Positions 27,049-35,487 of a DNA stretch of 64,000 nucleotides are shown piece after piece (within the stretch, counting starts at the first letter, position 1; every line of letters starts with the position of its first letter). Under the pieces are notes generated by a model, which saw only the letters and a program-made list of their open reading frames with translations, had not been told where the DNA came from and did not search any database. Made by a program: the position numbers and the translations under genes. Source of the DNA: Thiohalocapsa sp. (GTDB lineage Bacteria > Pseudomonadota > Gammaproteobacteria > Chromatiales > Chromatiaceae); NCBI RefSeq assembly GCF_022340605.1, contig NZ_JAJDNQ010000023.1:1-64000 (forward strand), written 5' to 3'.

Positions 27049-28436
27049 GCGATCTCTATACCCGCTTTGCCAGTGGTGTGCTGTTCCCGCTGCATGAATG
27101 GGCGAAGGGACATCGCAGTGTCGCAGTCCGCCGTGCCCTGGAACGGACGCAGTGGCTGCCGCCGCATGAGCTCGGCGAATATCAGCGGCAGCGGCTTGCG
27201 GCCTTTATTCGGGCGTCATACACCCGCGTCCCCTACGTCCGTCGCCTTTTCGACACCCACGGACTCACCCCCGCCGACGTGCAGGATGTGGACGGCCTAC
27301 GGCGCCTGCCGCTGATGGACAAGGCTATCATCCGCGCCAACACCGATGCACTGAAGGCGCGGGATGCCCAGGGCCTGGCCCGTTTCAATACCGGCGGCTC
27401 GTCCGGTGAGCCGCTGGTGTTCTATATCGGCAAGGAGCGCGTCAGCCATGATGTCGCTGCCAAGTGGCGGGCTACGCGCTGGTGGGATGTTGACATCGGC
27501 GACCGCGAGATCGTGGTCTGGGGCTCACCCATCGAGCTCGGCGCCCAGGACCGCGTGCGGATGCTGCGCGATGGGCTGCTGCGCTCGCGTCTGTTGCCCG
27601 CGTTCGACCTCTCTGCGGCGAATCTCCACCGCTTCATCGCCGAAATCCGGCGCTTTCGCCCACGCATGCTGTTCGGGTATCCGTCGTCGCTGGCGCTGAT
27701 GGCCGCACATGCGCAAGCAAAAGGCATCAACCTCGACGACCTGGGTGTGCGCGTCGCCTTCGTCACATCCGAGCGGCTCTATGACCATCAGCGCGACATC
27801 ATCACCCGGGTATTCGGCTGCCCCGTCGCGAACGGCTACGGTGGCAGGGATGCCGGGTTCATTGCACACGCGTGTCCGAAGGGGCGCCTGCATATCACCG
27901 CCGAGGACCTCATCGTCGAAATCCTGGATCGCGACGGTCAGCCGGTGACTGGCGGCGCGTGCGGGGAAATCGTCATCACGCATCTCGCCACCGCCGATTT
28001 CCCGTTTATTCGCTACCGCACCGGTGATGTCGGCGCCTTGGACGCCGAGCCGTGCCCGTGCGGACGGAGTCTGCCCGTGCTCGCGCGCATCGAAGGGCGC
28101 ACGACTGACTTCGTCGTCGCAGCAGATGGCACGGTGATGCACGGACTGGCGCTCATCTACATCCTGCGCGACCTGGAGGGCATCGATCAGTTCCAGATCC
28201 TCCAGGAATCCCTGGCTCGCACGCGCGTGCTCGTGACCACCGCCACGCCCCTCGCGCCGGGCGTCATTGCCGAAATCACGACACGATTCCGCCAGCGTCT
28301 GGGTGCGACGGTCGAGATCAGCGTCGAGCAGGTTCCGGTCATTCCGCGCGCACCGTCCGGAAAATATCGCTACGTCCAGAGCCGCGTGCCACTGACGCCA
28401 TCCGGCCTCGGGCTTCCCGGCATCGAATCTGACTAA
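27045..28436 (+). CDS. PaaK-like (phenylacetate-CoA ligase family) adenylating enzyme
   Basis: This 463-aa member of the ANL adenylate-forming superfamily has the phosphate-binding loop FNTGGSSGEPLVFY, the YGGRDAGFIAH segment and RYRTGDVG, then a Cys-rich CPCGRSLPVL turn and a C-terminal lid domain. It is probably not a catabolic phenylacetate ligase. PaaK-like genes inside polysaccharide loci are thought to activate a carboxylate for transfer onto the polymer. No acyl-carrier protein gene is in the operon, so the acceptor (CoA, an ACP elsewhere, or a sugar) is unknown. Confidence 0.85.
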   Translation: MSDLYTRFASGVLFPLHEWAKGHRSVAVRRALERTQWLPPHELGEYQRQRLAAFIRASYTRVPYVRRLFDTHGLTPADVQDVDGLRRLPLMDKAIIRANTDALKARDAQGLARFNTGGSSGEPLVFYIGKERVSHDVAAKWRATRWWDVDIGDREIVVWGSPIELGAQDRVRMLRDGLLRSRLLPAFDLSAANLHRFIAEIRRFRPRMLFGYPSSLALMAAHAQAKGINLDDLGVRVAFVTSERLYDHQRDIITRVFGCPVANGYGGRDAGFIAHACPKGRLHITAEDLIVEILDRDGQPVTGGACGEIVITHLATADFPFIRYRTGDVGALDAEPCPCGRSLPVLARIEGRTTDFVVAADGTVMHGLALIYILRDLEGIDQFQILQESLARTRVLVTTATPLAPGVIAEITTRFRQRLGATVEISVEQVPVIPRAPSGKYRYVQSRVPLTPSGLGLPGIESD

Positions 28437-28439
28437 GCC

Positions 28440-29915
28440 ATGGGACTGCGCGACATCTTCTTGTTGGTGACCATCTACGGATCGGTTCCCTTCATCTATA
28501 TGAAGCCGTTCATCGGCGTGCTGGTTTGGTACTGGCTGTCGCTGATGAATCCGCATCGCATCAGCTGGACGCTGACCAACCAGCCGTTCGCTGAAATCAT
28601 CGCGCTGGCGATGCTGTCCAGCCTACTGATTGCGAGGAAAGAGTCGAAGCGTATACCGATTAGTCCGATTACCGTCACGCTGGCGCTGTTCTGGCTATGG
28701 ATGCTGATTACGACGATTTTCAGTTTATATCCTTATCTTGCCTGGTGGCAGTGGGACAAGGTCTGGAAGATTATGCTGACCACGTATGTGGCCATGATCA
28801 TGTTGAACTCAAAGGAGCGCATCATTTCCCTGACTGCGGTCTCCGCTCTGTCCATCGGTTTCTATGGATTCAAGGGCGGTCTTTTTACAATTTTGACCGG
28901 CGGCGGCTATAAAGTATGGGGGCCGGCCGGCAGCTTCATCGGTGGGAACAACGAGATCGGCCTGGCGCTGAATATGACGATTCCCCTCCTCGTGTACCTG
29001 CGCAGTGTCGTCGAGTACCGGGTCGTGAAGCTGGCACTGCTGGTTGGTGTTGTGCTTTGCGTCTTCGCCATATTCGGTACCCAGTCGCGCGGTGCCTTCG
29101 TTGGCATCGCGGCGATGGGATTGTTCGTGATTTGGAAGACGAAGAATCGAGTGTTCTATTTGCTAGTGGCCGTGGTCGTGGGATCTATCGTCTTCAATTT
29201 TATGCCAGCAAGTTGGCATGAGCGTATGGAAACGATGGAGACCTATCAGGAGGACGGCTCCGCGATGGGCCGAATCAAGGCCTGGCACATGGCCTTCAAT
29301 CTGGCAATGGACCGGCCGCTTGGCGGGGGATTCGAGGCCTTCAAGCCTGCGACCTATCTGATGTACTTGCCGGAGGTCGGGGCTCGCGGTACCGATGCAC
29401 ACAGTATTTACTTCGAGACCATGGGCGAGCATGGCTTTATCGGCTTGGCGTTGTTTCTGATGATCGGCTTCTTCAGTTTCCGTGCCTGCGGGCGCATCGT
29501 CAGGAAGACGCGCGGAATCGAGCACCTGGAATGGATGAACAACCTCGCGCGGCTGATACAGGCGAGCTTGGTGGGCTATGCGGTCAGTGGCTTGTTCCTG
29601 GGGCTTTCGTATTTCGACTTCTATTATGTGCTCGTCGCCATCATCGTGGGCATGATGACTGTACTCAGGCAAGAACTCCAGGCAAGTGAACCGCTGGCGG
29701 ATGCCGCGATGGCTCGCGCTGCCGGCCGTGTTGTTCCTGAAGCAGTACCGCCTGGCGTGGTCGTGGCGAGCACAAGCGCGTTCGGGCGCGCGACGGCGGG
29801 ATCAAGTCAGTTCGCGGCTCGCGCGCGGCCACTCCCCCCGGGCAAGCCGCTGAATTCGGTGCCCACGGTGCCCGAGCTGATCTTGCTGGCAAAGGAGTGG
29901 TTCCGGCGCTTATGA
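28440..29915 (+). CDS. Exosortase A-associated O-antigen-ligase-like membrane protein
   Basis: This 491-aa protein has about ten to eleven membrane segments and the large periplasmic loop of Wzy/WaaL-type enzymes. The motif FGTQSRGAFVGI and the loop containing HSIYFETMGEHGFIG are typical. In XrtA loci this family has been called a putative O-glycosylation ligase, which could either polymerise the repeat unit or transfer glycan to protein. The C-terminal ~70 residues are Pro/Ala-rich and cytoplasmic. No separate wzx flippase is recognised in the window. Confidence 0.9.
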   Translation: MGLRDIFLLVTIYGSVPFIYMKPFIGVLVWYWLSLMNPHRISWTLTNQPFAEIIALAMLSSLLIARKESKRIPISPITVTLALFWLWMLITTIFSLYPYLAWWQWDKVWKIMLTTYVAMIMLNSKERIISLTAVSALSIGFYGFKGGLFTILTGGGYKVWGPAGSFIGGNNEIGLALNMTIPLLVYLRSVVEYRVVKLALLVGVVLCVFAIFGTQSRGAFVGIAAMGLFVIWKTKNRVFYLLVAVVVGSIVFNFMPASWHERMETMETYQEDGSAMGRIKAWHMAFNLAMDRPLGGGFEAFKPATYLMYLPEVGARGTDAHSIYFETMGEHGFIGLALFLMIGFFSFRACGRIVRKTRGIEHLEWMNNLARLIQASLVGYAVSGLFLGLSYFDFYYVLVAIIVGMMTVLRQELQASEPLADAAMARAAGRVVPEAVPPGVVVASTSAFGRATAGSSQFAARARPLPPGKPLNSVPTVPELILLAKEWFRRL

Positions 29916-30154
29916 GGTTGCGGTGAGCACGGCGCTGCGAGCAACCGGTACTGTTCGTCTTGTTCGATCAGCGCAATTGCGGTTGGCATCGCTATCCGGC
30001 GACGGGTACCCTAATCGCCAACGCTAGGGAGACGCCGATAGATTGGCGCCACCTTTGCCGACGGTGCTGCGCTCGCCTTTTTCGGTCGCTTGGCTTTCGC
30101 GGCCGGCAGCGATGTAGACCTAACTTTGTTTCCCTGCGACGGAGCCGAGCGCTG

Positions 30155-31279
30155 ATGACGGCGGGACCCTTGCTGGCGATCGTCGTGCCGACCTTCAACG
30201 AGCGCGACAACATCCTCCCCCTGATCGAGTCCCTGCAGGACCCGCTTCGCGATCTGCGCTGGGAAGTGGTGTTCGTCGATGACGATTCCCCCGATGGCAC
30301 GGCGGCGCTGGTGCGGGCGGTGGGTGGCGACGATAGCCGGGTGCGCATCGTGCAGCGGATCGGCCGGCGTGGTCTCGCGGGTGCCTGCATCGAGGGCATG
30401 CTCGCAACCACGGCACCCTACGTCGCCGTCATGGACGCGGACCTCCAGCACGACGCACGGCTGCTGCCGGAGATGCTGCGCGCGCTGCGGGACGAGGAAC
30501 TGGATATCGTCGTCGGCAGCCGTCACGTCGAGGGCGGTAGCCTTGGCGGCTGGGACGAGGGGCGCCGGCTCGTGAGCCGCGTGGCGACCAGGCTGTCGCA
30601 GCTGATGCTGAAGGCGGATCTGAAGGACCCGATGAGCGGCTTCTTCATGCTGCGGCGCGACGTGATCGACGAGGTGGTGCGTAACCTGTCCGGTATCGGC
30701 TTCAAGATCCTGCTGGACATCTTCATCAGCGCCCGCCGGCCGCTACGGTTCAAGGAACTGCCCTACACCTTCGGCGTGCGGGTCGCCGGGAGCAGCAAGC
30801 TCGACAGCATGGTGGCCACCGAATACATCCTGATGTTGCTCGACAAGCGCATCGGCCGTTATGTCCCAACGCGGTTCATTCCGTTCGCGTTCATCGGGGG
30901 CTTGGGCGTCTTCGTGCATATGGCCGTGCTGTTCGTGCTGTTCCGGGGATGGGGCCAGCCGTTTGTCGTCGGCCAGACGGCGGCGGCGCTGGTGGCCATG
31001 ACCTTCAATTTCTTCCTCAACAACTTCTTCACCTACCGAGACCGGCGGCTGCGCGGCTGGGGGCTCCTGCGCGGCTGGGTGTCGTTCACGCTGGCGTGCT
31101 CGGTGGGCGCCGTCGCCAACGTCGGCATAGCCACCTACCTGTTCCATGCCACGCCGGCGGGCGGTCCCTGGTGGGTGATCTCCGCGGTTGCAGGCATCAT
31201 CGTCGGGGCGGTGTGGAACTATGCCGTCACCGCGGTCTACACCTGGAATCCGAAGGACGCGGCGGCATCGGCGCGCTAG
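30155..31279 (+). CDS. Polyprenol-phosphate glycosyltransferase (DPM1-like) fused to GtrA domain
   Basis: This 374-aa protein has an N-terminal GT2 domain (AIVVPTFNERDNI, VFVDDDSPDGT, VMDADLQHD) of the dolichol-phosphate mannose synthase type. It is followed from about residue 245 by four membrane segments of the GtrA/DPMS family (FIPFAFIGGLGVFVH ... FNFFLNNFFTYRDRR). It would load a sugar onto a lipid carrier and help it cross the membrane. The ATG at 30155 is chosen; upstream codons have no conserved content. The 239-nt spacer before it has no clear feature beyond a weak GGTTGC/GCAACC inverted repeat. Confidence 0.93.
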   Translation: MTAGPLLAIVVPTFNERDNILPLIESLQDPLRDLRWEVVFVDDDSPDGTAALVRAVGGDDSRVRIVQRIGRRGLAGACIEGMLATTAPYVAVMDADLQHDARLLPEMLRALRDEELDIVVGSRHVEGGSLGGWDEGRRLVSRVATRLSQLMLKADLKDPMSGFFMLRRDVIDEVVRNLSGIGFKILLDIFISARRPLRFKELPYTFGVRVAGSSKLDSMVATEYILMLLDKRIGRYVPTRFIPFAFIGGLGVFVHMAVLFVLFRGWGQPFVVGQTAAALVAMTFNFFLNNFFTYRDRRLRGWGLLRGWVSFTLACSVGAVANVGIATYLFHATPAGGPWWVISAVAGIIVGAVWNYAVTAVYTWNPKDAAASAR

Positions 31280-31313
31280 TGCAACAGTGCGCAAGCCCCG
31301 ACACCGTCTCAGG

Positions 31314-31389
31314 TCGTTGTCGTTGTCGTGATCGTGGTCTCCACCGTGCGGAGATTCGATGACGACTCCGATTACGACAACGACAACGA
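31314..31389. terminator. 16-bp perfect inverted repeat between convergent genes
   Basis: TCGTTGTCGTTGTCGT (31314-31329) and its exact inverse (31374-31389) flank 44 nt, and both arms are built of a GTC/GTT-type triplet pattern. It lies between the end of the EPS locus (plus) and the end of the HAD gene (minus), the right place for a bidirectional terminator. The loop is long and no T-run follows, so the terminator role is only likely. Confidence 0.5.
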
Positions 31390-31486
31390 GCGAGCCCGGT
31401 CTCGGAATTTCCGCAGCGGAGCGCTAGCGGCCCCTCGGCATGGCGAGCCCAGCCGCGTTCTGGGGTCGCGTTCTGGGGCAGTGCGC

Positions 31487-32392
31487 TCACGCGGGCGGCA
31501 GCAGGTGCGAGGTCAGTTGCCCGAGCAGCGTGACGACCCGGTCGGGAGCGATGCCCTGCATGTCCGGGTCGTTTTCCCGCAGCCGCAGAGAGCGCGCATC
31601 CCCGGCGAAGAGCACCGTCCGGCAGCCGAGTGCCTGTGCGGGGCGCACGTCGTTGCGCATGTCGTTGCCGATGTAGAGCACCTGTCCCGGGCGGATGCCG
31701 TGGTGCTCGCGGAGGCACGCCAGCGCCGGCTCGTAGACGGCCGTGGCGGGCTTGGCCACGCCCTGGCGATAGGACCAGGCGCAGCAGCGCGGGTCGAAGC
31801 CGGCGGCGTCTATGGGTTGCCCCAGAAAGGCGTGCAGCATCAGCGGCGTGTAGAACTGGGCGTTGGAGACGATGCCGAGCACCAGGCCGCGGTCGGCGAG
31901 CCCCGCGATGACGGCTCTCAGCGCCGGCATGGGCCATACCGGGTTGACCCGCAGCTCGTACTCCAGCGCGAAGCGGCGCAACTGCGTCACGTCGGGCTGC
32001 AGGCCGAGGTCCGCCAGCAGCGCCTGCCAGATGGTGAGGATGTCTACCTCCGGTTGAGCTACGCCACGGGCACGGCTGCGCGCATGGTCCGCGCGGATCT
32101 GCGCCGTCAGGGCGGCCCGCCCGTCGAAGTCCGCGGGCAGCTTCGTTGCAGGCAGCTCGGCGGCCATCCAGGCATCTGCGAAGGGCTCGCCGGTTGCCGT
32201 GTCCGCCGTGAGGCCGATGTCGCCGGAGCCGGAGATCACGAGCGTCCCGTAGACGTCGAACAGCACCGCGCGGATGCCGGCCATCGGGTCGAGGCTGGGC
32301 GCGGCGCCGGTGGGTTGCGGCGTCAGCGGGCTGGTGAGCGCCCGGATGCGCTCGATCAGGCGTGCATCGTCGGCTGCGGTCGTCATGCGCAT
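31487..32392 (-). CDS. HAD-superfamily hydrolase
   Basis: This 301-aa HAD phosphatase has motif I VLFDVYGTLV (the nucleophile Asp is preceded by a ~35-residue extension), motif II GIVSNAQFYT, the Lys in GVAKPATAVYEPAL, and motif IV YIGNDMRNDV. The ATG at 32392 is followed by another at 32386; neither has a clear ribosome binding site. It lies 42 nt after a glycosyltransferase on the same strand, so it may remove the phosphate from a sugar-phosphate product of that enzyme, as in many two-step glycoside syntheses. The substrate is inferred from context only. Confidence 0.85.
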   Translation of the reverse strand: MRMTTAADDARLIERIRALTSPLTPQPTGAAPSLDPMAGIRAVLFDVYGTLVISGSGDIGLTADTATGEPFADAWMAAELPATKLPADFDGRAALTAQIRADHARSRARGVAQPEVDILTIWQALLADLGLQPDVTQLRRFALEYELRVNPVWPMPALRAVIAGLADRGLVLGIVSNAQFYTPLMLHAFLGQPIDAAGFDPRCCAWSYRQGVAKPATAVYEPALACLREHHGIRPGQVLYIGNDMRNDVRPAQALGCRTVLFAGDARSLRLRENDPDMQGIAPDRVVTLLGQLTSHLLPPA

Positions 32393-32434
32393 GGCTCCCG
32401 GGTGTGCGGTGCTGGTGATCTGGCGCCGGGCGGC

Positions 32435-33910
32435 TCAGCTTCGCAGCAGGCAGAGCCGCTCCGGCGCCAGGAAGTGGTCGAGCAATACTTCGCCGCGGGC
32501 GGCATCGAAGGTCGCCGAGGGCACCGCGGCGGCCACCTCGGCATAGGTGGCTGCCAGCCGAGCGCCGAAGCCGGACAGCGAGTACTCGCGCCCGATAACG
32601 CTTCGGTTGGCAGCCAGCAGCGCTGGTGTCGCCGCCGACGCCAGCCGTTGTGGGCGCAAGGCAGCGCGGCTTGCCGGATCGGCGTGCAGCCAGCGGATGA
32701 TCTGCGCTTGCGCGGGCTCGTCCAGGCGGCCGAAGTCGATGTGCGCGTCGCAAACGGCGCTCTGCCAGGCGCGCTCCGCGCTGTCCGCCGCGGGGCGGCC
32801 GTAGGCGCTGGCGCGCCGCTCCGCCGCCGTGGTGAAGGCGGTACGCAGCCGTTCCGTGTCGAGCCAGGCCAATGGCACGTCCAACCGTTCGTAGAGGCCC
32901 GACAGGCGTACGCCGGCGTCCATGAAGTCCGCGGTGATCTCGGGCAGATCGCGGCCCACGAGCGGGCGCCCGAGTAACCAGGGCTCCAGAAAGGCAAGCC
33001 CGAAGCCCTCGGCGATGCTGGTGGTCACGAGTGCATGGCTCGTGGCGATCAGCGCCCGGAAGTCTACGTCGCCGGCACCGACGGCGAAGCGCACGGGCAG
33101 CGCCAGCGCCTGTGCCAAGGCCACCCACCGCTGGTAGATGGGCCGCTCCTGCGGATTTTGGGGCGCCTGGGTCGCCGCGAAGCGATCCTGCGGCCCGGCG
33201 AGTGCGGCCCAGAGCAGCAGCTCGCCCAGGTTCTTGCGGCGGATGGCGCGGGTCGGGTAGAGCCAGAGTCGTTCCCCGTCGGTGCCCGTTTCCGGTGCAT
33301 CCTGGGCAGCCGGCGAACTGTCGGGGGGCAGATCGCCCACGGACACGGCATTGGGCAGTGCATGCAGTTGCCCCGGCGGCACACCGGCAGCGGCCAAGAA
33401 GTCCCGGTCGCGACGGTTCAGCGTCGCATAGTGGATCTGTGGTGCGAGCGGATAGAGCAGGGCGGACAGTCGGCCGATGTCGCCGCCCGCGAGTTGCTCG
33501 CGCAGCCGTTCGTACAGCGCCGGGCGCCCGTCCTCCGCGAAGTCGTGCGGCTGCAATAGCAGCCTGTGACCGTCGCGGGCGAGTCGCAGCAGCGCGCCGG
33601 GCAGGGCCGTGTTCTTGCCGAGGCAGTGGTTGTGGACGTGCCAGACATCCGGTGTGTCGCCGAGCGCGTCGAAGGCCTCGCGCGCCATGGTCGCCGCGAG
33701 CTGGTCCGGCGACTGGCGGGCCCGGTGCTCTTCGTAAGCGAGTCCGGGCAGGACCCGGATCTGGAGGTCCGCGGGCAAGCCGCCGGCGGGGGGCTCGCCG
33801 CAGAGCACCACGAGCCGCGCGCCGTGCCGATGCAGCGCGTCATGGGCGTGCTGAATGACGCGCGTGACGCCGCCAAGCTGAAGATGGTAATGGACGATGG
33901 CGACGCGCAT
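32435..33910 (-). CDS. GT4-like glycosyltransferase
   Basis: The protein is 491 aa from the ATG at 33910 (MRVAIVHYHLQLGGVTRVIQ), which is a typical GT4 start with the Gly-rich turn near residue 12. A GTG nine codons upstream is possible. The N-terminal half carries VWHVHNHCLGKN and LLLQPHDFAEDGR. The C-terminal half has LWLYPTRAIRRKNLGELL and TTSIAEGFGLAFLEPWLLGRPLVG, the EX7E-type donor site. It is probably cotranscribed with the HAD phosphatase and divergent from the next glycosyltransferase. The acceptor is unknown. Confidence 0.88.
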   Translation of the reverse strand: MRVAIVHYHLQLGGVTRVIQHAHDALHRHGARLVVLCGEPPAGGLPADLQIRVLPGLAYEEHRARQSPDQLAATMAREAFDALGDTPDVWHVHNHCLGKNTALPGALLRLARDGHRLLLQPHDFAEDGRPALYERLREQLAGGDIGRLSALLYPLAPQIHYATLNRRDRDFLAAAGVPPGQLHALPNAVSVGDLPPDSSPAAQDAPETGTDGERLWLYPTRAIRRKNLGELLLWAALAGPQDRFAATQAPQNPQERPIYQRWVALAQALALPVRFAVGAGDVDFRALIATSHALVTTSIAEGFGLAFLEPWLLGRPLVGRDLPEITADFMDAGVRLSGLYERLDVPLAWLDTERLRTAFTTAAERRASAYGRPAADSAERAWQSAVCDAHIDFGRLDEPAQAQIIRWLHADPASRAALRPQRLASAATPALLAANRSVIGREYSLSGFGARLAATYAEVAAAVPSATFDAARGEVLLDHFLAPERLCLLRS

Positions 33911-34214
33911 CTCAGATGTCGGGCTGTTGCCGGACACGGGCGCTTGCGGCCGCCGCCGATGCGTTGGTAAAGCGGGATGCCGCCAGCACCATGGGGCATG
34001 AGAACTGCATGGGGTCTTGCATCCGGGGCTTCATGGTCGGCGCTTCGGCCCGGTCGTTCGGCCGCGGCGCGCATCGAACGGCGTATGGCGGCGTGTGGCA
34101 TTTCGCGGCGGGGTGTTGCAGCGGCATTATACGCGGCCCGAATCTCGTGGCGCAGCCGCGCGAACACGCGCCGATGGTCCTGTCGCCCGTCTTTGCGTCT
34201 GGAACAGTAACCGC

Positions 34215-35483
34215 ATGAAGCAACCCGAGAACATCGGCTTCGTCTCCACCCGCTTCGCCGGCACCGATGGCGTGTCGCTGGAAGCCGCCAAATGGGCCGA
34301 GGTGCTCTGGCTCGGCGGCCATGTCAGCTACTGGTACGCGGGCGTGCTCGACCGCGACCCCGGCGTGAGCCTGTGCGTGCCCGAGGCCTTCTTCGACCAC
34401 GCCGAGAACGCCTGGATCAACAGCCAGCTCTGGGGCCGCACCCGGCGCTGCGCGGAGGCGAGCCGGCGCATCCGCGAGCTGACCGAGTACCTGAAGTCCA
34501 CGCTGTACGAGTTCCGGGCGCGCTTCGACCTCGACATCCTCATCATCGAGAACGCGCTCACCATCCCCATGCACATCCCGCTCGGGGTGGCCATTACGGA
34601 GTTCCTGCTGGAGACGGGGATGCCCGCCATCGCCCATCACCACGACTTCATGTGGGAGCGCCAGCGCTTTCAGATCTCGGCGGTGGACGACTACCTGGAG
34701 ATGGCCTTTCCGCCGCGCGTGCCGCACCTTCAGCACGTGGTCATCAACCAGGCGGCGCGGGAGGAGATCGCCTGGCGCAAAGGTCTGCCCAGCATTCTGG
34801 TGCCCAACGTCTTCGACTTCGAGAACCCGCCCGGCGAGCCGGACGACTATGCCGCCGACGTGCGCCACGCGCTAGGGCTGCTGGACGACGACCTGCTGAT
34901 CCTGCAGCCCACCCGTGTGGTGCCGCGCAAGGGCATCGAGAACGCCATTCACCTGATCCGGCGGCTCAAGCTGCCGCGCGCCCACCTGGTGATCTCGCAC
35001 AACAGCGGCGACGAGGGCATGGAGTACGCCCGCCAGATCCAGCACCTCGCCCGCGACGAGGGTGTCCCGCTCAAGTTTTTCGGCGACCGCATGGCCGACC
35101 GCCGCCAGCTCAATCAGGAGGGGCAGAAGGTCTATGTGCTGAGTGACCTGTACCCGCACGCGGATTTCGTCACCTTCCCGAGCCTCTACGAGGGCTTCGG
35201 CAACGCGCTGCTGGAGGCCGTGTACTTCCGCAAGCCCCTGGTGGTGGGGCGCTACTCGGTGTACCAGCGGGACATCGAGCCCAAGGGCTTCAGGCTACCC
35301 ACCATCGACGGCGTCGTGGACCAGCGCGTCGTCGAGGAATGCCGCTGCATCATTCAGGACGCGGACTACCGGCGCCAGCTCACGGACCACAACTACCGGG
35401 TGGCGGGCCGCTTTTTCAGCTACCGCGTGCTGCGCGACAGCCTGCGCAGCATGATCAACAACATACGCAACCTGACGGAGTAG
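34215..35483 (+). CDS. GT4 glycosyltransferase, possibly for a glycosylglycerate-type solute
   Basis: This 422-aa GT4 enzyme starts MKQPENIGFVSTRFAGTDGVSLEAA. This N-terminal pattern recalls glycosyltransferases annotated in mannosylglucosylglycerate synthesis, an association from memory and not proven here. The donor-site region is LQPTRVVPRKGIENA and TFPSLYEGFGNALLEAVYFRKP. Upstream frame extension is Arg-rich and non-conserved, so the ATG at 34215 is chosen. The GH13 phosphorylase starts 4 nt after the stop, implying a shared substrate pool. The divergent spacer 33911-34214 has no clear promoter motif. Confidence 0.85.
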   Translation: MKQPENIGFVSTRFAGTDGVSLEAAKWAEVLWLGGHVSYWYAGVLDRDPGVSLCVPEAFFDHAENAWINSQLWGRTRRCAEASRRIRELTEYLKSTLYEFRARFDLDILIIENALTIPMHIPLGVAITEFLLETGMPAIAHHHDFMWERQRFQISAVDDYLEMAFPPRVPHLQHVVINQAAREEIAWRKGLPSILVPNVFDFENPPGEPDDYAADVRHALGLLDDDLLILQPTRVVPRKGIENAIHLIRRLKLPRAHLVISHNSGDEGMEYARQIQHLARDEGVPLKFFGDRMADRRQLNQEGQKVYVLSDLYPHADFVTFPSLYEGFGNALLEAVYFRKPLVVGRYSVYQRDIEPKGFRLPTIDGVVDQRVVEECRCIIQDADYRRQLTDHNYRVAGRFFSYRVLRDSLRSMINNIRNLTE

Positions 35484-35487
35484 GCCC

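Noticed and set aside
31227-33128. 633-codon minus-strand frame over the HAD and glycosyltransferase genes
   Set aside because: It lies in another frame of two genes with clear motifs and its Arg/Ala-rich content is shadow-like.
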